This document shows positions 42,280 through 50,411 of a stretch of 64,000 nt of DNA, piece after piece. Under the pieces are notes generated by a model, which was not told where the DNA came from, did no database searches, and saw only the letters and a program-made list of their open reading frames with translations. Origin of the DNA: Bacteroidales bacterium (GTDB taxonomy: Bacteria > Bacteroidota > Bacteroidia > Bacteroidales > UBA932); assembly GCA_011620605.1 (NCBI GenBank), contig WOYW01000014.1:1-64000 (forward strand). Direction: 5' to 3'. The position numbers were made by a program, and so were the translations under genes. The stretch's first letter is position 1; the number at the start of each line of letters is the position of its first letter.

Positions 42280-44430
42280 TTCGTCAAGCAAATAATTTGC
42301 ATTTCCGATCTTGTCAATTATAAAAAGTACGTACCTGATATCCACCGAAATATTACGGCAAACAGAAGGATCAAATTCAATGTCGCTCATGGTGCCTTCC
42401 CAGACACGGTCAAAATTCAGCCCCAGCAGGTGCCCGTCTGCGTTTAAAACAGGCGATCCTGAATTTCCGCCGCTGGTATGGTTTGTAGCTATAAAGCAGA
42501 CCGGGACGGTCCCGTCGGTTTCCCAGCGACCAAAGTCACGGGCGGCGTAAATATCACGCAGGGATTGCGGGATGTCGTAATCAAAAATATGGGGATCGTC
42601 TTTTTGCATTATCCCTTCTATAGTACTAACAGGCAGGTACATAACGGCATCGGCCGGGCTGTATCCCTGAACGGTCCCGTAGGTTACGCGAAGGGTGGAA
42701 TTGGCATCGGGATAGAAAATGCGGTCGCTGTCAAATTCCATGATCGCCTGCATCCACGTGCGGTACAGCAGATTCAGCTCGCGGTTGATGTCCCGGATGC
42801 GCGGCTGGATTTTGTCGCGGTTTTTCACCACGAACGGACTGACCAGGCGGAAAGCCGGGTCCTGGCGAATGAGCGTTAAAACACTTGCCGGGTCTTTGGC
42901 CAGCAAGTCCATGGTCTTTTGGCGGTCGGCCAAAGCCGAGTTGCTGTACAGGTATTCTGCGAGAACTGCAAAACGCGAGGCTTCGGCAGGAAGGGGTTCT
43001 CCGATGGCAGGATCGGAGGGAAGCAAGTCTCCGAAGGGTTCCATGATGCGGTAGAATTCGGTAAACAGCAGCTCAAAGATCTCCTGGTCTATGGGCTTGT
43101 AGTAGTCCTTGAAGAACCGTTCGGCGACCTCGGCAGCCCGGGCAGTTCCACTCCGTTCAACGGTACTTTCCAGCGTGTTGGCAAACCTCAGGAGTTCCAC
43201 GGCCATGACCGCCTCGGTATACATCTCGGAGGCGAACAGGTAAGGTTCCAGTTGGCTGTAAAGTTCCTTCAAACGCGGGATCAGGGTGATGTACTCCTGA
43301 TGGCCCGAGGCCTCGGCCCATTGCTGAAAGCGCTTTTCAAATGCTTCCTTTTTGCCGATGGTCCGTGCGTTCAGGATGCCCCGGCTTTCGCCCTGCCATT
43401 TTTTCCAGGCGTTGGAAACCCCGGCGTTCTTGCTGGAATACTGGATGCGTACGGCCGGGTCCTTGGCCTGTTCGCGGTTCATCACGTCCAGGCGGAGGCT
43501 GCGCAGGCGGATCTTTTGAGGGTTGGAGCGGTTCGCAATATAGTCCACTGCCGGCGAGAGCACGTATTGCCGGGTGCGCCCCGGATAGCCGTACACCATG
43601 GTAAAATCGCCCGGTTTCAAGCCTTTTGCCGAGATGGTGAAGTGGTAGCGGGGACGGTAGGGTACGTTGTCGTCGCTGTATTCGGCCGGTTGGTTGTCTA
43701 CGTTGGCATAGATGCGGAAAAGCGAAAAATCGCCAGTATGGCGCGGCCACATCCAATTGTCGGTATCGCCCCCGAATTTGCCGATGGAAGAGGGCGGGGC
43801 GCCTACCAGGCGGATGTCGCGGAAGATCTCGTTCAGGTAGAGGAAGTATTGGTTCCCGTAATAGGCGGGAGTAATGCGGACCGAGTGGAATTTGGGGTCC
43901 ATATCCCCGAGGGTTTCTTCACTGATCTTCTTGATGTTGGCTTCAATGATGCCTTGGCGTTCCACTTCGCTCATTTGGTCGGTCACCCCTTCCAGGACCT
44001 GTTCGGTCACATCTTCCATGCGCCGCAGGAACGTTACTGTCAGGCCTTTATTTGGCAGTTCTTCATCTTTGGTCCGTGCCCAGAAACCGTCTTTCAGGTA
44101 ATCGTGTTCCACCGAGCTGTGTGCCTGGATCTGTCCGTAACCGCAATGGTGGTTGGTGATCAGCAGGCCCTCTGCCGAGATGACTTCCCCGGTGCATCCG
44201 CCGCCGAAGTGCACGATCGCATCCTTCAGGCAGGCCCGGTTCACGCTGTATATGTCTTCTGCCGTCAGCCGGAACCCCAGCTCCTGCATCTGAGGGATCT
44301 TTTTCTGGATAAGCATGGGCAGCCACATCCCTTCGTCCGCACGGGCGGGGAGGAGAAAAAGCAGCAAGAAAAGCAGGGTGGGAAATCTCAGAGATTCTGC
44401 GCAAAAAAGTTTGTAGTAAATCTTGAACAT
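42262..44430 (-). CDS. S46-family dipeptidyl-peptidase (DPP11-like)
   Basis: This 722-residue periplasmic serine peptidase removes N-terminal dipeptides. The catalytic histidine lies in LLITNHHCGYGQIQAHS, and the serine in TSGGNSGSPVLNADG. Eighteen residues after that serine is Arg (GLNFDRVWEG), the position that is Arg in P. gingivalis DPP11 (Asp/Glu preference) and Gly in DPP7, so DPP11-type specificity is inferred. The chymotrypsin-like catalytic halves flank a helical domain. The signal peptide is unusual: MFKIYYKLFCAESLRFPTLL, in which FCAESLRF is encoded by a REP1 unit; cleavage is expected after LLPARA. Confidence 0.92.
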   Translation of the reverse strand: MFKIYYKLFCAESLRFPTLLFLLLFLLPARADEGMWLPMLIQKKIPQMQELGFRLTAEDIYSVNRACLKDAIVHFGGGCTGEVISAEGLLITNHHCGYGQIQAHSSVEHDYLKDGFWARTKDEELPNKGLTVTFLRRMEDVTEQVLEGVTDQMSEVERQGIIEANIKKISEETLGDMDPKFHSVRITPAYYGNQYFLYLNEIFRDIRLVGAPPSSIGKFGGDTDNWMWPRHTGDFSLFRIYANVDNQPAEYSDDNVPYRPRYHFTISAKGLKPGDFTMVYGYPGRTRQYVLSPAVDYIANRSNPQKIRLRSLRLDVMNREQAKDPAVRIQYSSKNAGVSNAWKKWQGESRGILNARTIGKKEAFEKRFQQWAEASGHQEYITLIPRLKELYSQLEPYLFASEMYTEAVMAVELLRFANTLESTVERSGTARAAEVAERFFKDYYKPIDQEIFELLFTEFYRIMEPFGDLLPSDPAIGEPLPAEASRFAVLAEYLYSNSALADRQKTMDLLAKDPASVLTLIRQDPAFRLVSPFVVKNRDKIQPRIRDINRELNLLYRTWMQAIMEFDSDRIFYPDANSTLRVTYGTVQGYSPADAVMYLPVSTIEGIMQKDDPHIFDYDIPQSLRDIYAARDFGRWETDGTVPVCFIATNHTSGGNSGSPVLNADGHLLGLNFDRVWEGTMSDIEFDPSVCRNISVDIRYVLFIIDKIGNANYLLDELDISE

Positions 44431-44490
44431 GCTGATTGTGTGGTTTTTATGAATATTAGAAAGTCAGTGTTGCGCAGAATCTCTGAGATT
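44384..44490. repeat. REP1 inverted pair (107 bp) spanning two gene ends
   Basis: Exact units at 44384-44403 and (reversed) 44471-44490 enclose 67 bases. The left unit is inside the S46 signal-peptide codons, and the right unit encodes the C-terminal residues of the glycosyltransferase gene (NLRDSAQ). Confidence 0.93.
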
Positions 44491-45453
44491 CTTCCCTGCA
44501 CGCAGTAGTGTGGGGGGCAGGTAAAGCGCCCTGTAAATCAGGTGGTTTTTGATGTTATGGTAGTGGATCTCCCGGCCAAAGGGCCTGAGTGTTGTGCGGA
44601 TCCATTGCTGCATTTTGAAAAAATCTGCATGGGACTGTTCGTACATCAGGTTGCGGAACCAGGCAGCTGTGAATATGATGTAGGCTTGCTGCAGGGTTCG
44701 CAGGGGGCGCTCCTGGGCCAGCATTTCTATTTGGCTCGTAATGATGGTTTTTATGCTTTCCATTCGTCGCGGAGTGATCCGTTCCAGCGTCAGGCCTTGT
44801 TTGTTCAGGTGGTACAGATAGGTGATCTGGCGGGTTATGGCAATGTTGTGAATGGGTCCGGCCATCTGGAAGCTCCACAGATTGTCTTCATGAATGAGGC
44901 CTTCTTTAAAATAAAGCTCGTTGGCCTTCAGAAATTCACGTTTTACCAGCTTGTTGCAGGCCATAATGGGAATGTAACGGCGGAGTATGGCCCGGGAAGA
45001 GGCTTCGTTTCCTTCAATATAGTCGGGAATCTTTTCGCTTATATGCAGAGCTTTATTGTCTTGTGGCAATACATCCACACGGCCGCAGACCAGGTGCGGA
45101 TTGCTGTATAGGTCGGCGGTACGAACCAGGTTTTCAATGGTCCGGGGCGGCAGTTCGTCGTCGCTGTCCAGGAAAAACACGTAATCACCTGTGGCAGCAT
45201 CCAGACCTGTATTCCGTGCTGCAGAAAGTCCGCGGTTTTCAGTGTGATGCAGGATCTTTAAAGACAGTGGCTGAGCATTTTCCCCCGAGGGGGTTTCAAG
45301 CAGGCGGGTGGCCAGCACCATGCTGTTGTCCGTGCCGTGGTCGTCCACCAGTATGATCTCGATATTGTTGTAACTCTGTCGCAATACCGAGTACAGGCAG
45401 CGTTCAATGTACGGTGCCGTGTTGTAAACGGGTATGATAACAGATACTTTCAT
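44464..45453 (-). CDS. Family 2 glycosyltransferase
   Basis: This 329-residue GT-A enzyme starts MKVSVIIPVYNTAPYIERCL, has the first aspartate in IEIILVDDHGTDNS and the DxD-like GDYVFFLDSDDELPP, and lies after a flippase gene in a polysaccharide cluster, so it presumably adds a sugar to the lipid-linked repeat unit. Donor and linkage are unknown. The start overlaps the flippase stop by 4 bases (45450-45453). The last residues ([10 protein letters not shown]) are encoded by a REP1 unit, so the natural end has probably been replaced. Confidence 0.9.
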   Translation of the reverse strand: MKVSVIIPVYNTAPYIERCLYSVLRQSYNNIEIILVDDHGTDNSMVLATRLLETPSGENAQPLSLKILHHTENRGLSAARNTGLDAATGDYVFFLDSDDELPPRTIENLVRTADLYSNPHLVCGRVDVLPQDNKALHISEKIPDYIEGNEASSRAILRRYIPIMACNKLVKREFLKANELYFKEGLIHEDNLWSFQMAGPIHNIAITRQITYLYHLNKQGLTLERITPRRMESIKTIITSQIEMLAQERPLRTLQQAYIIFTAAWFRNLMYEQSHADFFKMQQWIRTTLRPFGREIHYHNIKNHLIYRALYLPPTLLRAGKNLRDSAQH

Positions 45454-46976
45454 GAGGAACGTTTCTTTATGGCTTCTTTTATGTGTTTTTTCTCGGTGCG
45501 TTTAAGTCCAATGTACCAAATCAGCAGGCCGGTTGCCAGGAGCGATGTAAAAGTGGTCAGGATCAGATCCGGCCAGCTTTCAAGCCATCTGTGCACCAGC
45601 AGGGGCAAGGGAGCGGCAAGGGCCGTGATCAGGATTATGGGCATCAGGACTTCTTTGGCATAGCGTCGCAAAGGGATCCCGGATTGCCGGTTAACGTACA
45701 ATAACCTATAGAGATAGCAAAAAACGTTGACAAGTACCCATACTATAAGGATGGTGTACACCGGGGCTCCGTATTTGAGCAGCAGCCACGTGGCGGGCAG
45801 GGTAGTGATGCGTATCAGGGAAACGGTGATCTGGTAGCGCCGGATCCTGCCGGCTGCCCAGGTAGTGATCCACAGGGGACCGCTTAAGGATTCCACCAGG
45901 TAGTATAAAAGGGTAATGCTGCAAAAGGCCACCGTATAGGCGGGGACTTCCTTTAGCCAGATGTTCAGGATGAACTCTATGTTCAACAGGATGGGCAGCG
46001 TCAGTGCAAAGATCATGTAGTAAGAGAACTTGGAGGTCTGGTTGACCAGGTCCTGCAGGTAGCGGTCATTGCCGGCGGCAGAGGCTTTGGTGATCTGGGG
46101 ATTGAACGAGGACTGGAAGTAGATTACAAAATTGTACACCGCAGTACTTACCTGTGTGGCAATGCTCATGGCCGCATTGGTTACCAGAGGGGTAAAGAGG
46201 TTCAGCAGGAACACGCGGCCCTGGGTTACGGCCAGCTGGGCTCCCGAATCGCACAGGGTCCATCCGGAAAATCCGGCCATTTCTTTAAACAGGGGTTTGT
46301 TCCAGGTCAGGCGGAACCGGCAGACCGTAAATTTGCGCAGGGCATACCCCCGGGTGATGAAAAAGATTACCAGAGAGACCGCCAGCAGCAGCCCGGCATA
46401 GGAGGCCAGCTTGTCCACGGGCGATACCATAAGCAGGAACACCACTCCCAGCTTCAATATCACATCGGCAATGCTGATCCAGGCGTAAAAGGACATTTTT
46501 TCATGTGCGATGATGCTGGCATTGTAAGGCGTTTGGATGATGTTCACGCAGGTGATCAGGATCGTGAATTGGAATACCCAGTTGACTGCATTCATGCGTT
46601 CCGGAGGGATGATCAGTTGCGTATTGAGGAACCACAGGCCGAGCGTCTCGGCAACCACTACGATGATCAGCGCCACCAATAGGTAAAGCGTCATGCTCAC
46701 GTCAAAGACCTGCTTCAGCCCCGGCAAATCATCGCGTCCTAGTTCCACGCTCATAAAGCGCTGGGTAGAAGCGTTCAGGGCAGTTTGCAGGAAGGTGAAC
46801 AGGATGACGATCCCGCCGACAATCCCGTACAGTGCAAAGTCGTCCACGCCCAGTACGTCCAGCACGATCCGCGAGGTGTACAGGGTAACGGCTAGCCGCA
46901 CCAGCATGCGCACGTAAAGAGCAACAGTGTTTTTGGCGATCAGTCGTTTGTGTTCAAGTTCCGTCATATTGTTCAA
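45450..46976 (-). CDS. Polysaccharide flippase, Wzx/PST type
   Basis: This 508-residue protein has 12-14 hydrophobic segments, starting VALYVRMLVRLAVTLYTSRI then VLDVLGVDDFALYGIVGGIV, characteristic of the MATE-related PST/Wzx exporters that flip undecaprenyl-linked repeat units. Intermembrane loops carry few charged residues. It lies between ugd (upstream, 32 bases) and a glycosyltransferase, as expected in an O-antigen or capsule cluster. A CTCGGCAA octamer is at 46647. The C terminus is basic (KRTEKKHIKEAIKKRSS). Confidence 0.9.
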   Translation of the reverse strand: MNNMTELEHKRLIAKNTVALYVRMLVRLAVTLYTSRIVLDVLGVDDFALYGIVGGIVILFTFLQTALNASTQRFMSVELGRDDLPGLKQVFDVSMTLYLLVALIIVVVAETLGLWFLNTQLIIPPERMNAVNWVFQFTILITCVNIIQTPYNASIIAHEKMSFYAWISIADVILKLGVVFLLMVSPVDKLASYAGLLLAVSLVIFFITRGYALRKFTVCRFRLTWNKPLFKEMAGFSGWTLCDSGAQLAVTQGRVFLLNLFTPLVTNAAMSIATQVSTAVYNFVIYFQSSFNPQITKASAAGNDRYLQDLVNQTSKFSYYMIFALTLPILLNIEFILNIWLKEVPAYTVAFCSITLLYYLVESLSGPLWITTWAAGRIRRYQITVSLIRITTLPATWLLLKYGAPVYTILIVWVLVNVFCYLYRLLYVNRQSGIPLRRYAKEVLMPIILITALAAPLPLLVHRWLESWPDLILTTFTSLLATGLLIWYIGLKRTEKKHIKEAIKKRSS

Positions 46977-47008
46977 TCGCTGGTAAGGGCCCTGTTGTGG
47001 CTGTGGAC

Positions 47009-48328
47009 TCAGGCTCCAAGCCCAATGCCCAGGTAATCAAAGCCTTTTTCCTTGATTTCCTGCGGGTTGTAAATGTTGCGCCCGTCAACGACCAGCGGTG
47101 TGTGCATGATCTTGCGCAGCACATCCCATGCGGGCATGCGGAATTCTTTCCACTCGGTCACCAGCACCAGTGCATGTGCATCGTTGGCTGCTTCATACAT
47201 ATCGTTGGCAAAATGGATGGACTTGCCGAGTAGGAGGCGCGCCTGTTCCATGGCCACGGGATCGTACACCTGCACGCGGCAACCGGCCTGTAGCAGATTT
47301 TCGATGAGCACCCGTGAAGGGGCTTCCCGCATGTCGTCGGTCTGCGGTTTGAAAGCGAGTCCCCAGACAGCGATGGTTTTGCCCTTGAGCGCGCCGTCAA
47401 AATGCTTGAGCAACTTATTGAACAGCACCTTTTTTTGTTCTTCGTTCACCCGGTTCACCGATTCAATGAGTTCCATCCGGTAGCCGTGTTCCCGGCCCAT
47501 ACCTATGAGCGCCTTCACGTCCTTGGGAAAGCAACTGCCTCCGTAACCGGGACCTGCGTACAGAAATTTATGGCCTATGCGGGTATCCGAGCCGATCCCC
47601 ACGCGGACGTGGTTGACATCAGCACCCATTTTTTCGCACAGGTTGGCCATCTGGTTCATGAACGAGATGCGGGTGGCCAGCATAGCGTTGGCAGCGTATT
47701 TTGTCATCTCGGCCGAGGGCACGTCCATAAAGAGCACCCGGAAATTCTTCAGCAGGAATGGCCGGTAGAGGTTTTCCATGATCTTGCGGGCCTTTTCGCT
47801 TTCCACACCTACCACTACCCGGTCCGGGCTCATGAAATCCCGGATGGCGTCGCCTTCTTTCAGGAACTCGGGATTGGATGCTATGTCAAAGGGAATTTGC
47901 ACGTTTCGCTTGTTGAGTTCTTCGTTGATGACCTGTTTGACTTTGGCAGCCGTCCCCACCGGGACTGTGCTTTTGGTGGTGAATACCAAATAGTTGTTCA
48001 TATGTTTTCCAACAGTCCGGGCCACATCCAGCACGTAATGGATGTCCGCGCTCCCGTCCTCGTTGGGAGGGGTTCCCACGGCACTGAAAACCACTTCTAC
48101 GTTATCCAGGCACTCTGTAATATTCGTGGTGAATTGGAGGCGTCCGGCCATCATATTCCGGCTAACCATGGGCTCCAGACCCGGTTCATAAATGGGGAGA
48201 ATTCCTTTTTTCAGGTTCTCGATCTTCTGTTGGTCAATGTCCACGCACGTAACGTGCGCACCCATTTCGGCAAAACAGACTCCGGACACAAGTCCTACAT
48301 ACCCGGTTCCTACAATGGCAATATTCAT
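47009..48328 (-). CDS. ugd: UDP-glucose 6-dehydrogenase
   Basis: The product is 439 residues from ATG 48328 (MNIAIVGTGYVGLVSGVCFA). An in-frame upstream start at 48403 would put 25 residues in front of the Rossmann fold and lies within rmlB, so it was not used. The catalytic cysteine is in FLYAGPGYGGSCFPKDVKAL, with the central helix TKYAANAMLATRISFMNQMA before it. The enzyme oxidises UDP-glucose to UDP-glucuronate for an acidic polysaccharide. Its ATG overlaps the rmlB stop by 4 bases. Confidence 0.95.
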   Translation of the reverse strand: MNIAIVGTGYVGLVSGVCFAEMGAHVTCVDIDQQKIENLKKGILPIYEPGLEPMVSRNMMAGRLQFTTNITECLDNVEVVFSAVGTPPNEDGSADIHYVLDVARTVGKHMNNYLVFTTKSTVPVGTAAKVKQVINEELNKRNVQIPFDIASNPEFLKEGDAIRDFMSPDRVVVGVESEKARKIMENLYRPFLLKNFRVLFMDVPSAEMTKYAANAMLATRISFMNQMANLCEKMGADVNHVRVGIGSDTRIGHKFLYAGPGYGGSCFPKDVKALIGMGREHGYRMELIESVNRVNEEQKKVLFNKLLKHFDGALKGKTIAVWGLAFKPQTDDMREAPSRVLIENLLQAGCRVQVYDPVAMEQARLLLGKSIHFANDMYEAANDAHALVLVTEWKEFRMPAWDVLRKIMHTPLVVDGRNIYNPQEIKEKGFDYLGIGLGA

Positions 48329-49413
48329 GGTGTTTTTGTTTTGGGGTGGCGGTTCATCTTCAAGCTGGTGCGCCATGAATCTCTGAGATTTTCCAAATAC
48401 CACGCTACCGTTTCCTCCATCCCCTCCCGGAAAGTCATCTGCTGCTGCCAGCCGAGTTCGGTTTTAATCTTGGTTGCGTCTATGGCATAGCGCAGGTCGT
48501 GGCCGGGGCGGTCCGTCACAAAGGTGATCAGGGGTAGAGAATCCCCGGGAGGACGGCCCAGTTGGCGGTCGGTGATCTCTATGAGCAGGCGCACCAGTTC
48601 AATGTTCTGCCACTCGTTTTCCCCACCTATGTTGTAGGTTTCTCCCACACGACCCTGGTGAAACACCAGGTCAATGGCCCGGACGTGGTCTTCCACGTAC
48701 AGCCAGTCCCGTACGTTCTCTCCTTTGCCGTAGACGGGCAGGGGTTTGCGGTTCACGATATTGTTGATGATCACAGGGATCAGTTTTTCCGGATACTGGC
48801 AGGGTCCGTAATTGTTGGAGCAATTGGATATCTTGACAGGCAGTCCGTAGGTATGGTAAAAAGCCCTTACAAAATGGTCTGCCGAGGCTTTGGATGCCGA
48901 GTAGGGGGAGCGGGGATCGTAGGAAGTGGTTTCCCGGAACGGATCGTCCCCGAAGTGCAACGCCCCGTAGACTTCATCGGTGGATATCTGGTAGAAAAGG
49001 TGCTTGTGGTAATCTTCCTTTTTCCAGAACGTTTTGGCTGTCTGCAACAGCGTGAGTGTACCCATCACATTGGAGCGGGCAAAGGCAAACGGATCCGTGA
49101 TGCTGCGGTCCACATGGCTTTCAGCCGCCAGGTGGATCACTGCATCAATACTATATTGCCGAAAGATCTCCTCCATTTTGGCATGGTCGCATACATCGGC
49201 CTGTATGAATACATAATTCGGTTCGTTTTCAATATCTTTCAGGTGATCCGGATTGGCCGCATACGTGAGCTTGTCCACGTTTATGATACGGTACTGCGGA
49301 TACTTCTTCACAAAATGCCGCACCACATGCGATCCTATGAAGCCGCACCCGCCGGAGATGAAAATCTCAGAGATTCTGCGCAAGTCTGTGTGTTTGTTTT
49401 TTGTATTGTCCAT
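48325..49413 (-). CDS. rmlB: dTDP-glucose 4,6-dehydratase with REP1-encoded N terminus
   Basis: The 362-residue enzyme forms dTDP-4-keto-6-deoxyglucose. NAD site FISGGCGFIGSHVVRHF, IHLAAESHVDRSI, STDEVYGAL and SPYSASKASADHFV (YxxxK) are clear. The first about 17 residues (MDNTKNKHTDLRRISEI) are not part of the family: residues 11-17 are encoded by a REP1 unit, and the rest by the interior of that element. The family normally starts only one or two residues before FISGG, so the original start was lost or displaced. The C terminus also extends past the usual end, with NLRDSW encoded by a diverged REP1 unit at 48369-48390. Confidence 0.95.
   Translation of the reverse strand: MDNTKNKHTDLRRISEIFISGGCGFIGSHVVRHFVKKYPQYRIINVDKLTYAANPDHLKDIENEPNYVFIQADVCDHAKMEEIFRQYSIDAVIHLAAESHVDRSITDPFAFARSNVMGTLTLLQTAKTFWKKEDYHKHLFYQISTDEVYGALHFGDDPFRETTSYDPRSPYSASKASADHFVRAFYHTYGLPVKISNCSNNYGPCQYPEKLIPVIINNIVNRKPLPVYGKGENVRDWLYVEDHVRAIDLVFHQGRVGETYNIGGENEWQNIELVRLLIEITDRQLGRPPGDSLPLITFVTDRPGHDLRYAIDATKIKTELGWQQQMTFREGMEETVAWYLENLRDSWRTSLKMNRHPKTKTP
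48369..48390 (-). repeat. Diverged single REP1 unit inside rmlB
   Basis: TGCGCCATGAATCTCTGAGA-TT is a REP1 unit in reversed orientation with a short insertion. It codes for NLRDSWR near the RmlB C terminus. No partner unit is found nearby. Confidence 0.7.
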
Positions 49414-49469
49414 AAAATCAGCGATTTAAGATGTGGCAGAAGAATTTGTTGCGCGGAATCTCTGAGATT
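49363..49469. repeat. REP1 inverted pair (107 bp) across the rmlA-rmlB junction
   Basis: Units at 49363-49382 (exact) and reversed at 49450-49469 (one change) enclose 67 bases that contain the rmlA stop and the rmlB start codon. Confidence 0.93.
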
Positions 49470-50364
49470 TTTCGGTTGGCGACGCTGCTCCGGCCGCTGC
49501 TGCCAGTTCCAGGATGTATTGCCCGTATTCGTTGTACTGCATGGGGGCTGCGTCTTCCCGGAGTTGCAGGGGGGTGCGCCAGCCGTTGCGCAGGGCGATC
49601 TCTTCCAGGCAGGCGATCTTCAGTCCCTGCCTCGCCTGGATGGTTTCTACGAAGTTGGACGCCTCGGCAAGGGAACTGTGTGTGCCGGTGTCCAGCCAGG
49701 CAAAGCCTCGTCCCAGTGTGGTGACACGCAAGAGTTGCTGATGCAGGTAGAAGTCGTTGACCGAGGTGATCTCCAGCTCGCCGCGGGCAGAGGGTTTGAC
49801 ACGTGCAGCGACTTCCAGCACGTTGTTGGGGTAGAAGTAGAGGCCCGTGACGGCCAGGTTTGAATTGGGGTGTTGTGGTTTTTCCTGTATGGACAGAGGC
49901 TCCCCGTTTTTGCCGAGTTCAACGACGCCGTAGCGTTCCGGGTCTTTTATGGGATATCCAAAGATGTGTGCAAAACCGTTGTTTGCCGAGTCTACGGCCT
50001 GGTGGAGCATTGTCCGGAAGCCTTGCCCGTAGAAGATGTTGTCGCCCAGGACCAGGCTGACGTTGTCGTTGCTGACGAAGTCCCTGCCGATGATGAATGC
50101 CTGTGCCAGGCCTTCGGGGCGAGGCTGTTCAGCATATGTGAAGCGGACGCCAAAGGATTCACCGGATCCCAGCAGGCGTTCAAAAGAGGGCAGGTCCTGC
50201 GGGGTGGATATGATCAGGATGTCCTGTATTCCGGCCAGCATCAGGACGGATAAGGGGTAGTAGATCATGGGTTTGTCGTAGATGGGAAGCAATTGCTTGG
50301 AGACTCCTTTTGTTATGGGGTACAAACGTGTACCCGAGCCTCCGGCCAGAATAATTCCTTTCAT
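49426..50364 (-). CDS. rmlA: Glucose-1-phosphate thymidylyltransferase
   Basis: This 312-residue enzyme makes dTDP-glucose. Visible motifs are [51 protein letters not shown] and the late [18 protein letters not shown]. The family is usually about 290 residues; the last 20 (from about SPTEKSQRF) are encoded by a REP1 unit and the interior of its pair. It is the first gene of the rmlA-rmlB-ugd-flippase-glycosyltransferase operon, with a CAAAGTTA (TAACTTTG on the minus strand) box at 50387-50394. RmlC and RmlD are not in this window. Confidence 0.95.
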   Translation of the reverse strand: MKGIILAGGSGTRLYPITKGVSKQLLPIYDKPMIYYPLSVLMLAGIQDILIISTPQDLPSFERLLGSGESFGVRFTYAEQPRPEGLAQAFIIGRDFVSNDNVSLVLGDNIFYGQGFRTMLHQAVDSANNGFAHIFGYPIKDPERYGVVELGKNGEPLSIQEKPQHPNSNLAVTGLYFYPNNVLEVAARVKPSARGELEITSVNDFYLHQQLLRVTTLGRGFAWLDTGTHSSLAEASNFVETIQARQGLKIACLEEIALRNGWRTPLQLREDAAPMQYNEYGQYILELAAAAGAASPTEKSQRFRATNSSATS

Positions 50365-50386
50365 GTTCAGGATTTTTAAATGTGAA

Positions 50387-50407
50387 CAAAGTTAATAATT
50401 ATCTTTG
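50387..50407. promoter_or_regulatory. Divergent -7 boxes of rmlA and the transporter gene
   Basis: TAACTTTG on the minus strand (50394-50387) serves rmlA; TATCTTTG on the plus strand (50400-50407) serves the gene at 50412 and ends 4 bases before its ATG, predicting a leaderless transcript. Confidence 0.55.
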
Positions 50408-50411
50408 AGTG

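Noticed and set aside
42919-44508. Plus-strand open frame of 529 codons opposite the S46 peptidase; similar antisense frames at 31388-32422 and 47402-48490
   Set aside because: All lie antisense to strongly recognised genes and show no family features; they are by-products of codon bias.
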